From: Geobacter sp.
Lineage (GTDB): Bacteria; Desulfobacterota; Desulfuromonadia; Geobacterales; Geobacteraceae
Direction: 5' to 3'
DNA length: 64,000 bases
Assembly: GCA_003314535.1 (NCBI GenBank)
Contig: POSG01000004.1
Span: forward strand, 186,001 to 250,000
The stretch's first letter is position 1. Each line of letters starts with the position of its first letter. Shown one piece after another: positions 17,584 to 26,426 of the stretch. The notes under the pieces were generated by a model. The model saw only the letters and a program-made list of their open reading frames with translations. It did not search any database and had not been told where the DNA came from. Position numbers and translations under genes: made by a program.

Positions 17584-17813
17584 TTTCCGGATGGAAGCTA
17601 TAGTTTTCATCCGGAAAGTCTCTCTGGGGCCGGAGCGGGACTTCCTCGTAGCTCGTGATAATCTGTCATCTCATGACTCACTGGCCTGAGCTTTTAATGG
17701 TTTCAAGCGCTTTCCCTGTTTTCGGGATCTTGCACTGAATCCGTATCACGATCTTCTCGAAAGCCCCGCTCCGGCCTTTATAAGCCTTTACCAGGAGTTT
17801 CCGGATGGAAACT
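17584..17813 (-). repeat. Intergenic repeat block with family A copy 2
   Basis: The core palindromic element is 17628-17777, inverted relative to copy 1. It is flanked on the left by a TTTCCGGATGG...CATCCGGAAAG hairpin (17584-17618) and on the right by TTTCCGGATGGAAACT (17799-17814), which touches the end of the pseudopilin gene. Confidence 0.85.
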
Positions 17814-17815
17814 GA

Positions 17816-18322
17816 CTATTTCGTTGTAACGGTCGACTTTGCTGCAGTCGCGGTGGCAGGCTGGTAGGTGAACTGCCACTCGCTGTATTTCTTCTTGCCT
17901 TCCAGGTATTCCAGGCCGTCCGGGAAATTCGCCTGCTTCATGGGCGGGTCGTTGCTCGAGCTGGCCACCCCGATTATGCCCCGGACTGGGTCCTTGAGGG
18001 GAACCCAGTCTTCCCCGGTCAACGGATCCTTATAGAGACGCCTTATGTAACGGGTCTTGGTGAGGGTTGTCGGGTCGAGAAGCAGATCCTTGAGATCGTT
18101 CAGCGGGGGGGCTGCCCGCTGGCCCGTCCTGGGCGCATGCCAGCGGGTGATGGCGTCCCGGTACTGTGAGCCGCGGAAAATGAGTTCCTCCTCGCGCTCA
18201 CGCGCCATGAACGTTCTCCAGCTCTGTCCGGCGATCCCGGTCATGATTCCCATGATGACGACCATGACCAGCACTGCGACCAAGGTAAACCCGGAGGATT
18301 TCCTGATGAGCCCTGTCGCCAC
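17816..18322 (-). CDS. Type II secretion-like pseudopilin
   Basis: 168 residues. The N-terminus has the prepilin peptidase signature: short basic leader, then G-FTLVAVLVMVVIMG, one long hydrophobic helix. The usual Glu at position 5 of the mature protein is replaced (FTLVA instead of FTLIE), which is unusual. The mature domain contains REREEELIFRGSQYRDAITR, typical of GspG/GspH-like pseudopilins in Geobacter. It starts 3 bases after the transketolase C-subunit stop and so is in the transketolase operon, with no secretion genes nearby. Confidence 0.8.
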   Translation of the reverse strand: MATGLIRKSSGFTLVAVLVMVVIMGIMTGIAGQSWRTFMAREREEELIFRGSQYRDAITRWHAPRTGQRAAPPLNDLKDLLLDPTTLTKTRYIRRLYKDPLTGEDWVPLKDPVRGIIGVASSSNDPPMKQANFPDGLEYLEGKKKYSEWQFTYQPATATAAKSTVTTK

Positions 18323-18325
18323 TTC

Positions 18326-19255
18326 CTATTTCCGGGCAAGCACGCTGCGCGCCGCTTCCACCAGGTCTTCGGGCATAAGGCCGAAATACTTGAGCAGTTC
18401 CTCTGCCTTCCCCGATGTGCCGAACCTGTCCTTGATCCCCACCCGCACGAGGGGAGTGGGCTGACGTTCTGCCAGAAGCTCGCTGACTGCCGAGCCCAGT
18501 CCGCCGATTATGGAATGTTCTTCAGCAGTCACTATGGCCCCCGTTTCCCTGGCTGCCTTGAGAACCAGCTCCTTGTCCAGAGGCTTCACTGTGCCGATAT
18601 GAACCACGCGCGCGGAAATTCCCTCGGGAGCCAGAAGCGTGGCCGCCTGCATGGCTTGGGCAGTCATGATTCCAGTTGTCACGAAGGTGAGGTCGGTTCC
18701 GGCGGCGATTTCGCATCCCTTGCCTATCTGGAAAATGTGGCCTTCATCGAAGACCCTGGGGACCTTGTTGCGGCCGAGCCTTATGAATACAGGCCCTTTG
18801 AATGCGGCTGCCGCGGTCACGGCGCCTTTTGTTTCCTCTGCGTCCGCGGGCACTATGACAGTCATGTTGGGAATTGCGCGCATTATGGCGATATCCTCAA
18901 CCGACTGGTGCGTGCCGCCATCCTCGCCCACCGTCACTCCTCCATGGGTCGGCACTATCTTCACATTGGCCTTTGGATAAGCCACGGACTGGCGGATCTG
19001 TTCCCATGCCCGGCCTGCGGCGAATATGGAGAAAGTGGAAACAAAAGGAATTTTGCCCACCGCGGCAAGGCCGGCGGCCGTGCCGACCATGTTGGCCTCG
19101 GCTATACCCATGTTGAAAAAGCGCTCCGGGAATTTTTTCGCGAATACCGCGGTCTTGGTCGATCCGGACAGGTCGGCGTCGAGCACCACTATGTCCTTGT
19201 TTTCCTCCCCCAGCCGGGCGAGTGTTTCTCCGTAGGCCTCCCTGGTTGCCTTCAT
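18326..19255 (-). CDS. Transketolase, C-terminal subunit
   Basis: 309 residues. Split transketolases have the PP and Pyr/C-terminal domains in separate proteins; this is the Pyr plus C-terminal half. Seen: the Pyr domain with DADLSGSTKTAVF and NMGIAEANMVGTAAGLA (the catalytic Glu region), GGVTVGEDGGTHQSVEDIA, and a C-terminal domain with EEHSIIGGLG. Together with the N-terminal subunit it moves two-carbon units between sugar phosphates using thiamine diphosphate. It lies 19 bases after the N-terminal subunit gene. Confidence 0.93.
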   Translation of the reverse strand: MKATREAYGETLARLGEENKDIVVLDADLSGSTKTAVFAKKFPERFFNMGIAEANMVGTAAGLAAVGKIPFVSTFSIFAAGRAWEQIRQSVAYPKANVKIVPTHGGVTVGEDGGTHQSVEDIAIMRAIPNMTVIVPADAEETKGAVTAAAAFKGPVFIRLGRNKVPRVFDEGHIFQIGKGCEIAAGTDLTFVTTGIMTAQAMQAATLLAPEGISARVVHIGTVKPLDKELVLKAARETGAIVTAEEHSIIGGLGSAVSELLAERQPTPLVRVGIKDRFGTSGKAEELLKYFGLMPEDLVEAARSVLARK

Positions 19256-19274
19256 GCTGATTCCTTCCTTTCTC

Positions 19275-20105
19275 TCAATCTTCGAAGCAGCCCAGGCAAA
19301 TAAGGGCCTCGTTCAATTCGTCGTCATTGGGCGCCACACCATGGTAGGATGCCTTGTGCTCGAAACGTGGAACCCCTTTTCCCTTCACGGTCCGCGCCAC
19401 GATCACCGTCGGTTTGCCCTTCACGGTTTCCGCGGTTTCAAGTGCTTCGACGATGGCTTCCATATCGTGTCCATCGATTTCCAGGACGTTCCAGCCGAAG
19501 GCGCGGAACTTTTCCCCGATGGGACCCACGTTCATGACCTTTTCCACCTCTCCGTCGATCTGGAGCGCATTGGCGTCGACCATGGCGCAGAGGTTGTCCA
19601 GGCGGTAATGTGCCGCAGCCATCGCCGCTTCCCATACCTGGCCTTCCTGCAGCTCGCCGTCGCCAAGCAGGGCGTAAACCCTTGATTGCCTGTTGCCCAG
19701 CCGCAAACCGAGAGCCATGCCGTTTGCCATGGACAGCCCCTGGCCCAGGGAGCCGGTGCAGACCTCCACACCGGGTGTTCCCTTGCTGTCAGGGTGCCCC
19801 TGGAGATGGCTGCCGAGCCTGCGGAGCATCATCAGGTCTTCCTTGGGGAAATAGCCTGCATCCGCCAGCGCCACGTACTGGGCGGGAGCAGCATGACCCT
19901 TGCTGAGTACAAAGCGGTCCCTCTCCTCCCAAAGTGGGTTTTCCGGGTCGTGCCGCATCACCTGGAAATAGAGGGCCGTAACCATGTCGATTGCCGAGAG
20001 GGACCCGCCGGTATGGCCTGATTGGGACCGATGGAGTGTCTTGACGATGGAAACCCGGAGATCCCGGGCCTTTTCTTCCAGAAACGCAATCCTGTCTTTA
20101 TCCAA
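19275..20105 (-). CDS. Transketolase, N-terminal subunit
   Basis: 276 residues, the thiamine-diphosphate-binding half of a split transketolase. Seen: HRSQSGHTGGSLSAIDMVTAL, FVLSKGHAAPAQYVAL, GSLGQGLSMANGMALG and the ThDP motif GDGELQEGQVWEAAM with Asn about 27 residues on (VDANALQIDG). It acts in the non-oxidative pentose phosphate pathway; in this group it supplies pentoses from gluconeogenesis. It follows a conserved hypothetical gene and precedes the C-terminal subunit in one operon. Confidence 0.95.
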   Translation of the reverse strand: MDKDRIAFLEEKARDLRVSIVKTLHRSQSGHTGGSLSAIDMVTALYFQVMRHDPENPLWEERDRFVLSKGHAAPAQYVALADAGYFPKEDLMMLRRLGSHLQGHPDSKGTPGVEVCTGSLGQGLSMANGMALGLRLGNRQSRVYALLGDGELQEGQVWEAAMAAAHYRLDNLCAMVDANALQIDGEVEKVMNVGPIGEKFRAFGWNVLEIDGHDMEAIVEALETAETVKGKPTVIVARTVKGKGVPRFEHKASYHGVAPNDDELNEALICLGCFED

Positions 20106-20146
20106 AATCTTTCCCTTTCCTGCTGCTGTTGCCTTTTGGGCAAATC

Positions 20147-20554
20147 TCAGTCTTTTACCGAGGCCAGATACTCAAGGATCATATCGTCCAGGGTCTGTTC
20201 ACGTTTCGACGTCCCGCCTGGCGTTTGATCTTCGCCGGTTTGACGCTGTTCCCGGCCGGAGGCGTTCTCTTCCTGCCCGGGCGCTTCTCCATCAGCGAAC
20301 GCCCTGCTGTCGAATTCTCCAGCCTTCAAACGCCGCAGCATATCCTTGTGCTGTTCCTTCATGAGGTCTTCGACGACCTTTTCCAGCATTTCGACCGTGA
20401 TGATGTCGGAATAATCGGTCTTCTTCGAGGCGATTATCGTGCCGTCCCGGTAAAGGAGAGTGGTGATATGGGGGTTCTTCAGGCCGCTGTCTTCGGTCTG
20501 GACGTGGAATACAACTCCCTTGTAAAGAATATTGTGATTGAATCCCTGTACCAT
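20147..20554 (-). CDS. Conserved hypothetical protein upstream of transketolase
   Basis: 135 residues. The N-terminal 75 residues are compact (FNHNILYKGVVFHVQTEDSG, then HITTLLYRDGTIIASKKTDY); they look like a small beta domain and are familiar from deltaproteobacterial genomes as an unnamed family. A helical stretch, MLEKVVEDLMKEQHKDMLRRL, follows. The C-terminal 50 residues are charged and low in complexity (probably disordered) with a final helix. No signal peptide or membrane span. It is 41 bases upstream of the transketolase N-subunit, so probably in the same operon. The function is not known. Confidence 0.75.
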   Translation of the reverse strand: MVQGFNHNILYKGVVFHVQTEDSGLKNPHITTLLYRDGTIIASKKTDYSDIITVEMLEKVVEDLMKEQHKDMLRRLKAGEFDSRAFADGEAPGQEENASGREQRQTGEDQTPGGTSKREQTLDDMILEYLASVKD

Positions 20555-20598
20555 GGTTTACTCTCTGTTAGTTAGTTTTCACCCGGAAAGCCTCGCTG

Positions 20599-20749
20599 GG
20601 GCCGGAGCGGAACTTTCTCGCAGCTCGTGATAATCTGTCAACTCATGACTCACTGATCGGAGCTTTAACTGGTTTCAAGCGCTCTCCCGGTTTTCAAGAT
20701 CTTGCATTGAAGCCGTATCACGATCTCGTCGAAAGCCCCGCTCCGGCCT
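20599..20749 (-). repeat. Intergenic palindromic repeat family A, copy 3
   Basis: Reverse orientation relative to copy 1 and very close in sequence. Ends GGCCGGAGCGG and CCGCTCCGGCC; inner pair ATCACG/CGTGAT. Preceded by CACCCGGAAAG, a decayed TCCGGAAA flank. Lies between the conserved hypothetical gene and metH. Confidence 0.85.
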
Positions 20750-20902
20750 TGGCCGCTGTTATCACAGGTGACCGGATACGCGCGAGTTATGAAGATGCCG
20801 TGCCGTAATCTATGGCCGGCGGCCCAAGCTGTTGTTTGCACGCAGAAAGTAGCATGGCATCCGGATTGATGCAAGGGAGAAACGGAAGGCAGGGTATGCT
20901 CT

Positions 20903-23323
20903 TCAGGAGTTTTTCCCGAGGAGCTTTTTGATCCTGGCCACTGCTTCCATTGCATCCTTCGCGTACAGGTCGGCGCCTATCTCGTCGGCGTAGGCCTGGG
21001 TCACCACCGCGCCGCCGACCATGGTGAATGTCCGTATTCCTTCCGCCTTGAGCTTGCCGATCACGTTTTCCATTTCCGACATGGTTGTCGTCATCAGCGC
21101 GGAGAGGCCCACAGCGTCGACTTTTCTTTCTCTCGCCTCGGAGATTATCCTTTGGGCGGGCACGTTCTTGCCCAGGTCGATCACCTCGAAGCCATGGTTT
21201 TCCAGCAGGGTGCAGACGATATTCTTGCCGATATCGTGGATGTCGCCTTCAACGGTCGCCATCAGTATGCGCCCTTCGGAAGCCAGCGAGTCCTGCTGCA
21301 TCACTTCCTTCAGGCGGGAAAAGGCGCTCTGCATGGTTTCGGCCGATTGCATCACCTGGGGAAGGAAAAACTGGTTCTTTTCGAAGCGGCGTCCCACTTC
21401 CTCCAGACCTGGCAGCAGGCCTTCGTTGCTGACCTGGAGGGGAGTGAGCCTTTCTTCCAGTGCCCGGTTGACCAGCTGGACGATCCCATCCCTGTCGCCG
21501 TCGATGACCGCACGGGACAGGAGCCCCCTTATGTCGGCCGGGAGGCCGGCTGGCGGCTCCGCTGCGGAAGCAGCCGCGGTGTCGCGGTAGGCATCCACGT
21601 ACGAGGCGGCCCGGAGGTCTTTCTGCAACAGGACCATTGCCGCCCGCCATGCATCCATCATTGCTTTTTCCTTCGGATTGATGATGGCTGCGTCAAGGCC
21701 CGCCGCCAGCGCCATGGCGAAAAACGTGGATGACATCAGCTGCCGGCAGGGAAGGCCGAAGGAAATGTTGCTTACTCCCAGCACCGTGTTGAGACCCAGC
21801 GAGCCCTTCACTTCCCGGATGGCATCCAGTGTTTCGACTGCCTGCTTCTGCTCTGCGCTGACCGTGAGAGCAAGGCAGTCGATAAGAATATCCTGTCTCG
21901 GGATGCCCATCTTTTCCGCCGCAGCGGCAATCCGCCCGGCGATGGCAGCTCTCCCACCGGCGGTCGGCGGGATGCCCTTTTCGTCAAGGGTCAGCCCGAT
22001 TACCGCAGCGCCGTATTTTTTCACGAGAGGGAGTATGCGGCTGATGCTCTTTTCCTCGCCGGAGACGGAATTGACCAGCACTTTGCCGTCTGCAGCCTTG
22101 AGCCCCCGCTCAAGCGCTTCAGGGTTGGATGAATCGAGCACGAGCGGTACCGTGACGGCGCCGGTTACGCAGAATACGGCCTTTTCCATGGCAGCGGCCT
22201 CGTCGATGCCCGGTGTTCCCACGTTTACGTCCAGCAGGGTGGCGCCGGCATTCGCCTGCTCAAGGGCTTCCCGCCGAATGTAGGATATCTTTCCCTCCCT
22301 CAGTTCGGCGGCAAAGGCTTTTTTACCCGTGGGGTTGATGCGTTCGCCGATAACCGCGGCCGGGTGGCTGCTGCCGACAGCCGTGAAACCTGAACGGCTG
22401 GAGAGGAAAGTCGTTCCGCGGTCGGGGCCGCAAACCGGGAAGGGCCTGTTTTTGCCCTCGAGCGCCTGGCGGATTGCGGCTATGTGCCGGGGGGTTGTCC
22501 CGCAGCAGCCGCCGATGATTCGGACACCGAGCTCCACGAAGCGGTCGTGGTAAGTGGTCATTTCCTCCGGTGTGCCGGGGAACACGGTTTTCCCGTCCTT
22601 TAGGACCGGCAGGCCGGCATTTGCCTGGGCTATGAGCGGCAGACCGGTGACCTGGCGCATGGATTTGAGGATTTCATATATACCCGCGACACCAAGACCG
22701 CAATTGGAGCCGATTATGTTTGCTCCGACAGCTTCCAGGGTTATGGCCGACGCTTCCGGAGGAGTTCCGAGTACACTTCTTCCCTTGTCGTCGAAGGTGA
22801 GCATGGAGATGATGGGGATGGTCGGGGAAAGCTCGCGGATCGCGATTATCGCAGCCCTGATTTCCTTTATGTCCAGGAAAGTTTCCAGGGTGAAGAGGTC
22901 TGCGCCTGCTTCCATGAGGATCTCGGCCTGCTCCCTGTATACGGCCGACATCCGGTCGAAAGAGATGTCTCCAAGTGGTTCGACGAACAGGCCGGTGGGA
23001 CCCATCGATGCGGCGACATAGGCTGACGGCCCCCCGGCTTTCCTTGCCAGGGCTACTCCGGAGCGGTTTATTTCCTGGATCCGGTCTTCCAGGCCGTAGT
23101 GGGAAAGTTTTTCCCTGTTGCCGCCGAACGTGTTGGTTACGATGATGTCGGCGCCTGCCTGGCGGTATTCCAGGTGCACGGCCTGCACGACTTCGGGAGC
23201 GGTCAGGTTCATTTCCTCCGGGGGCTGGCCCGGCCTCAGGCCCCGTTCCTGGAGCATGGTTCCTTTGGCGCCGTCCAGTACCAGGATTTTGTTCCTGATC
23301 TCGTCAAGAAAAGGGGTTTTCAT
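20903..23323 (-). CDS. metH: Cobalamin-dependent methionine synthase (lacks activation domain)
   Basis: 806 residues. It transfers a methyl group from methyltetrahydrofolate to homocysteine via cobalamin. Domains in order: homocysteine-binding barrel (1-290, zinc ligands in IIGGCCGTT), pterin-binding barrel (about 325-580, with RINPTGKKAF), a four-helix cap (about 600-680), and the B12 domain with EGDIHDIGKNIV, whose His coordinates cobalt (DxHxxG). The AdoMet/flavodoxin reactivation domain of the E. coli enzyme is absent, as in many anaerobes, so reactivation must use a separate protein or be little needed. No cobalamin riboswitch is seen upstream. Confidence 0.94.
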   Translation of the reverse strand: MKTPFLDEIRNKILVLDGAKGTMLQERGLRPGQPPEEMNLTAPEVVQAVHLEYRQAGADIIVTNTFGGNREKLSHYGLEDRIQEINRSGVALARKAGGPSAYVAASMGPTGLFVEPLGDISFDRMSAVYREQAEILMEAGADLFTLETFLDIKEIRAAIIAIRELSPTIPIISMLTFDDKGRSVLGTPPEASAITLEAVGANIIGSNCGLGVAGIYEILKSMRQVTGLPLIAQANAGLPVLKDGKTVFPGTPEEMTTYHDRFVELGVRIIGGCCGTTPRHIAAIRQALEGKNRPFPVCGPDRGTTFLSSRSGFTAVGSSHPAAVIGERINPTGKKAFAAELREGKISYIRREALEQANAGATLLDVNVGTPGIDEAAAMEKAVFCVTGAVTVPLVLDSSNPEALERGLKAADGKVLVNSVSGEEKSISRILPLVKKYGAAVIGLTLDEKGIPPTAGGRAAIAGRIAAAAEKMGIPRQDILIDCLALTVSAEQKQAVETLDAIREVKGSLGLNTVLGVSNISFGLPCRQLMSSTFFAMALAAGLDAAIINPKEKAMMDAWRAAMVLLQKDLRAASYVDAYRDTAAASAAEPPAGLPADIRGLLSRAVIDGDRDGIVQLVNRALEERLTPLQVSNEGLLPGLEEVGRRFEKNQFFLPQVMQSAETMQSAFSRLKEVMQQDSLASEGRILMATVEGDIHDIGKNIVCTLLENHGFEVIDLGKNVPAQRIISEARERKVDAVGLSALMTTTMSEMENVIGKLKAEGIRTFTMVGGAVVTQAYADEIGADLYAKDAMEAVARIKKLLGKNS

Positions 23324-23380
23324 AATCGGTGTTCTCCACGTGGCGGGTGATTTTGGTTCCGTGCTGCAACTGGCAGTAAG

Positions 23381-23962
23381 TCATCCCTCTTTTCTGCCGG
23401 GCAGGTAATCCGGTTCCAGGGGTTTATGCAGGTCCAGGTGACCGCCCAGGGTGGTTGCCTCATTTCCTTCGATCAGAAGTTTTACTCTTTTGACGGAAGG
23501 GAAATTGTAGCTTACAGTATTGACTATGGAATATGCGGCCGTCATTTCCGCGGAGCTTCCATGGGGCAACCCGTCCACGAACCCCCTGCCCATGTCCACA
23601 ATTGCCGTATCGTTCAGAATCTGGACGGAACGGACGGTGCTGGTCGGGGGGATGGTGGGCGACAGGTCTCCCAGCGGGCCGTTCGCCAGTTCTTCGAGAG
23701 CCTTCCTTATGCAGGGGGCAATGTCGCTGCCGCAGGCTTCAATCTCGCGCGTTTCCATGACGAATTCACCTGTGTCGGAGGATGCGAAAAACAGCGATAC
23801 GGCAATGGTCCCGGCGGGGTGCGGCTGCTGCTGCGCCGTCGGCTTTTCATGTCGTTCCGAGTATTTGAAGAGCATCAGGGCGCCCAATACCAGCGCAACG
23901 GCAACGAATGCCGTCAGGAGCAATGCCTTGCCTCCCCTTATTTTCCCGTGGACCCGTTTCAT
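23381..23962 (-). CDS. GerMN domain protein, membrane-anchored
   Basis: 193 residues. A short basic N-terminus is followed by a single hydrophobic helix (about residues 13-33), then an extracytoplasmic GerMN domain: AVSLFFASSDTGEFVMETREI, an IRKALEELANGP helix, PTSTVRSVQILNDTAIVDM and a C-terminal VKLLIEGNEATTLGGHLDL. GerMN domains occur in spore germination and envelope proteins; in Gram-negatives the role is unclear. It overlaps the murI stop by 4 bases, suggesting translational coupling and a cell-envelope link. Confidence 0.85.
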   Translation of the reverse strand: MKRVHGKIRGGKALLLTAFVAVALVLGALMLFKYSERHEKPTAQQQPHPAGTIAVSLFFASSDTGEFVMETREIEACGSDIAPCIRKALEELANGPLGDLSPTIPPTSTVRSVQILNDTAIVDMGRGFVDGLPHGSSAEMTAAYSIVNTVSYNFPSVKRVKLLIEGNEATTLGGHLDLHKPLEPDYLPGRKEG

Positions 23963-24819
23963 GGCTGTACCTGGAAACCTTCCCTTTCCAGCGATACCTG
24001 GTGTACTTCACCGAGGGCGCCGCCGAGAAACCTGTTGCCGACCTTGATGAACCCTGCCGGGACATCAGTGACGAAATAATGATGGTTTCCCTTTTCCGAT
24101 GCCGGCCGGATCATTGAAGAGTTGCGCAATATCTCGGCAACGGTTCGCGCGGTCTCCTCGGCGGAGTCCACGAGCTGGACTCCGCTTCCCATGCTTTCGC
24201 CGATCGTTTTCTTGAGAATCGGGTAATGGGTGCACCCGAGAACAAGCGTGTCCACGCCTTCGTTTTTCAGACCACCGAGATAGATATCGGCGGTCATGCG
24301 CGTTACTTCGTTGTCGATCCAGCCTTCCTCAGCCAGGGGGACGAACAGGGGACAGGCCCTCGTTATGACCTCTATGCCGGGATTTATCCGCTTGATGGCC
24401 TTTGCGTAAGCGCTGCTCCTTATGGTTCCCTCCGTGCCTATCACTCCGACTTTGCCGGTTCTGGTCGATGAGGCTGCACGGCGGGCTCCCGGTTCGATAA
24501 CCCCGACGATGGGTATGGAAAAATGCTTCTTGAGGGTTTCCAGGGCGCAGGCAGATGCGGTGTTGCAGGCGACGACCAGCAGCTTGATGTCCCTACTGAC
24601 CAGGAATGAAGTTATCTCCATGGAGTAACGGGTCACCGTTTCCGGAGATTTGGTGCCGTAGGGCACACGCGCCGTGTCGCCCAGATATATGGTGTCTTCC
24701 TGGGGAAGAGCCTTTACTATTTCCTTCAGGACGGTGAGACCGCCGACACCCGAGTCGAATATTCCGATAGCCTTCCAGGACACGCCAGGTGCAAACCTCC
24801 TCTCGGGTAGCGTTTCCAT
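23959..24819 (-). CDS. murI: Glutamate racemase
   Basis: 286 residues. It makes D-glutamate for peptidoglycan. Both catalytic Cys motifs are present: VVACNTASA (about residue 85) and VLGCTHYP (about 200), plus the opening IGIFDSGVGGLTV and GDTARVPYGTKSPETV. It overlaps the GerMN gene by 4 bases. The C-terminus is about 20 residues longer than the typical enzyme. The upstream region contains divergent control sequences shared with the 25098 operon. Confidence 0.95.
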   Translation of the reverse strand: METLPERRFAPGVSWKAIGIFDSGVGGLTVLKEIVKALPQEDTIYLGDTARVPYGTKSPETVTRYSMEITSFLVSRDIKLLVVACNTASACALETLKKHFSIPIVGVIEPGARRAASSTRTGKVGVIGTEGTIRSSAYAKAIKRINPGIEVITRACPLFVPLAEEGWIDNEVTRMTADIYLGGLKNEGVDTLVLGCTHYPILKKTIGESMGSGVQLVDSAEETARTVAEILRNSSMIRPASEKGNHHYFVTDVPAGFIKVGNRFLGGALGEVHQVSLEREGFQVQP

Positions 24820-24876
24820 CGCTTCCCATGCCGAAACGCCATCTTTTCCACTGATGGCGAATCATTCCATAACCTG

Positions 24877-24905
24877 TTGACTGATAATATGCTAAATTAT
24901 ATATA
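24877..24905 (+). promoter_or_regulatory. Promoter of the 25098-28059 operon
   Basis: TTGACT at 24877-24882, 17-bp spacer, TATATA at 24900-24905. The predicted leader is about 185 bases and ends in a hairpin just before the first ribosome-binding site. Confidence 0.6.
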
Positions 24906-25041
24906 CTAGTTTCCCAGGGGCAACTTTGTCAAGGCATTTGGGGTGGACGCTCAGTGGCGCTCCCCGGTTCTCGACAATATTCTCCTTTAATTCCAAAGTG
25001 AAATTTGCTATTGATACAGGGATGATTTCCGAATTGGAATT

Positions 25042-25081
25042 GATAGGTTGCCCGCCCGGGGTTACGGGCGGGCAACCTATC
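25042..25081 (+). promoter_or_regulatory. Perfect 17-bp hairpin in the leader of the 25098 operon
   Basis: GATAGGTTGCCCGCCCG (25042-25058) pairs perfectly with 25065-25081 across a 6-base loop. There is no T-run; it ends 5 bases before the GAAGGAGGAG ribosome-binding site, so it may affect translation or mark a processing or attenuation site. Confidence 0.6.
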
Positions 25082-25097
25082 CTCTGAAGGAGGAGCA

Positions 25098-25436
25098 ATG
25101 GACAAACAGGAGCTGATTAACAGGACAACAGAGCGCCTGACCCCGTTCGAAACGGAAAACGTGATAAAGTTCCTGCAGAATCTGACCCTCAAGAGCGCCA
25201 TGGAGAATCCATGGATCATCGGGACTTTCCTGGTCATTTTTTTCTATGCGGTGATCAAGCGCTCCAAATTCGTCTTGCTCAGCCTGTTCTGCGTGATCGC
25301 CATAATGGTCATGACCCGATACATCTTCCCTCCGCAAGGCGACGAACTCAATCTCTCTTCAACACTTCCCTTTGTCGGGGGCGGACTTGTCATAGGCGCG
25401 GTGCTGCTCTATTTCAATTTCATCAAGTCCGAATGA
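25098..25436 (+). CDS. Small inner-membrane protein of unknown function
   Basis: 112 residues, strong AAGGAGG site. A polar N-terminal helix (LTPFETENVIKFLQNLTL) is followed by two adjacent membrane spans (about residues 38-75) and a third near the C-terminus (about 87-108). No recognised domain. It is the first gene of a tight operon with a dehydratase-like iron-sulfur protein, its ATPase activator and a membrane-anchored diheme cytochrome. A role as a membrane anchor or electron-transfer partner is possible but unproved. Confidence 0.75.
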   Translation: MDKQELINRTTERLTPFETENVIKFLQNLTLKSAMENPWIIGTFLVIFFYAVIKRSKFVLLSLFCVIAIMVMTRYIFPPQGDELNLSSTLPFVGGGLVIGAVLLYFNFIKSE

Positions 25437-25442
25437 GGATTC

Positions 25443-26426
25443 GTGAACAGAACCGGATTTACCACAACCATTCCGCTTGAAGTTCTGCTGGCCGCCGACA
25501 GGATACCGGTAGATCTGAACAACCTGTTCATAACGGGCGGCAAGGGGCTTGAACTTGTCGAAGATGCCGAGGCCTGCGGTTTCCCGCGCAACACGTGCAG
25601 CTGGATCAAGGGCATTTATGCAGCCGTCATGGAAAGCGGCATCCGCGAGATGGTCGCCGTCACTGAAGGGGACTGCAGCAATACCCGAGCCCTTATGGAG
25701 GTTCTTTCTCTTGGCGGAATCCGTGTCATTCCCTTTGCCTATCCCCATGACAGGAGCGTCGTCGCGCTCACGGAGCAGATCGAACGGCTGATGGGTGCGT
25801 TCGGGGTTGGCTGGGATGCGGTCAACCGGGCCGGAGAGCGCCTTGAATCCATCAGGGAAAAAATCCGCGAAGTGGACAGGCTCACCTGGGAAGAAAACCT
25901 GGTGTCGGGCGCGGAAAATCATTGCTTCCAGGTGTCCTCGTCGGACATGAACAGCTTCCCGGACCGCTTTGAGGCGGAAATCGACCGCTTCATGGCCGAA
26001 GCGCGTTCACGCGAGCCGTTCCGCGACAGGATACGGCTTGCCTACATAGGCGTTCCTCCCATAATCGAGGGGCTTTACCCGTTCCTGGAATCCCATGGCG
26101 CGCGTGTCGTTTTCAACGAGACACAGCGGCAGTTCTCGATGCCGTACGGCATTCACGACCTGGTTGAGCGGTACCGCGCCTACACCTACCCTTATGACAT
26201 ATTCTTCCGCCTGGCGGATATCGAAAGGGAGCTGGAGAAGAGAAGGATAGACGGCGTGATCCACTACGTGCAGTCGTTCTGTTTCCGGCAGATAGAGGAC
26301 ATGATCGTCCGCCGCAGGCTTTCCCTCCCTGTCCTGACCCTGGAGGGAGACAAGCCGGGGCCGCTGGATGCCCGCACTGCCATCCGTATCGAGAGTTTCC
26401 TTGAACTGGTGGGGGGGATGAAATGA
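25443..26426 (+). CDS. 2-Hydroxyacyl-CoA dehydratase / double-cubane-type iron-sulfur protein
   Basis: 327 residues, start 6 bases after the previous gene. The fold resembles HgdB/BcrC and the double-cubane cluster protein family. Cysteines sit at 45, 52, 78, 161 and 280; the first three and the last are at positions typical of cluster ligands (EACGFPRNTC, EGDCSN, QSFC). No partner HgdA-type subunit or CoA transferase is nearby, which argues against fermentative dehydration and for a stand-alone reductase of the double-cubane class. The next gene is its ATP-dependent activator. The substrate is unknown. It is shorter than typical double-cubane proteins (about 380 residues). Confidence 0.8.
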   Translation: MNRTGFTTTIPLEVLLAADRIPVDLNNLFITGGKGLELVEDAEACGFPRNTCSWIKGIYAAVMESGIREMVAVTEGDCSNTRALMEVLSLGGIRVIPFAYPHDRSVVALTEQIERLMGAFGVGWDAVNRAGERLESIREKIREVDRLTWEENLVSGAENHCFQVSSSDMNSFPDRFEAEIDRFMAEARSREPFRDRIRLAYIGVPPIIEGLYPFLESHGARVVFNETQRQFSMPYGIHDLVERYRAYTYPYDIFFRLADIERELEKRRIDGVIHYVQSFCFRQIEDMIVRRRLSLPVLTLEGDKPGPLDARTAIRIESFLELVGGMK

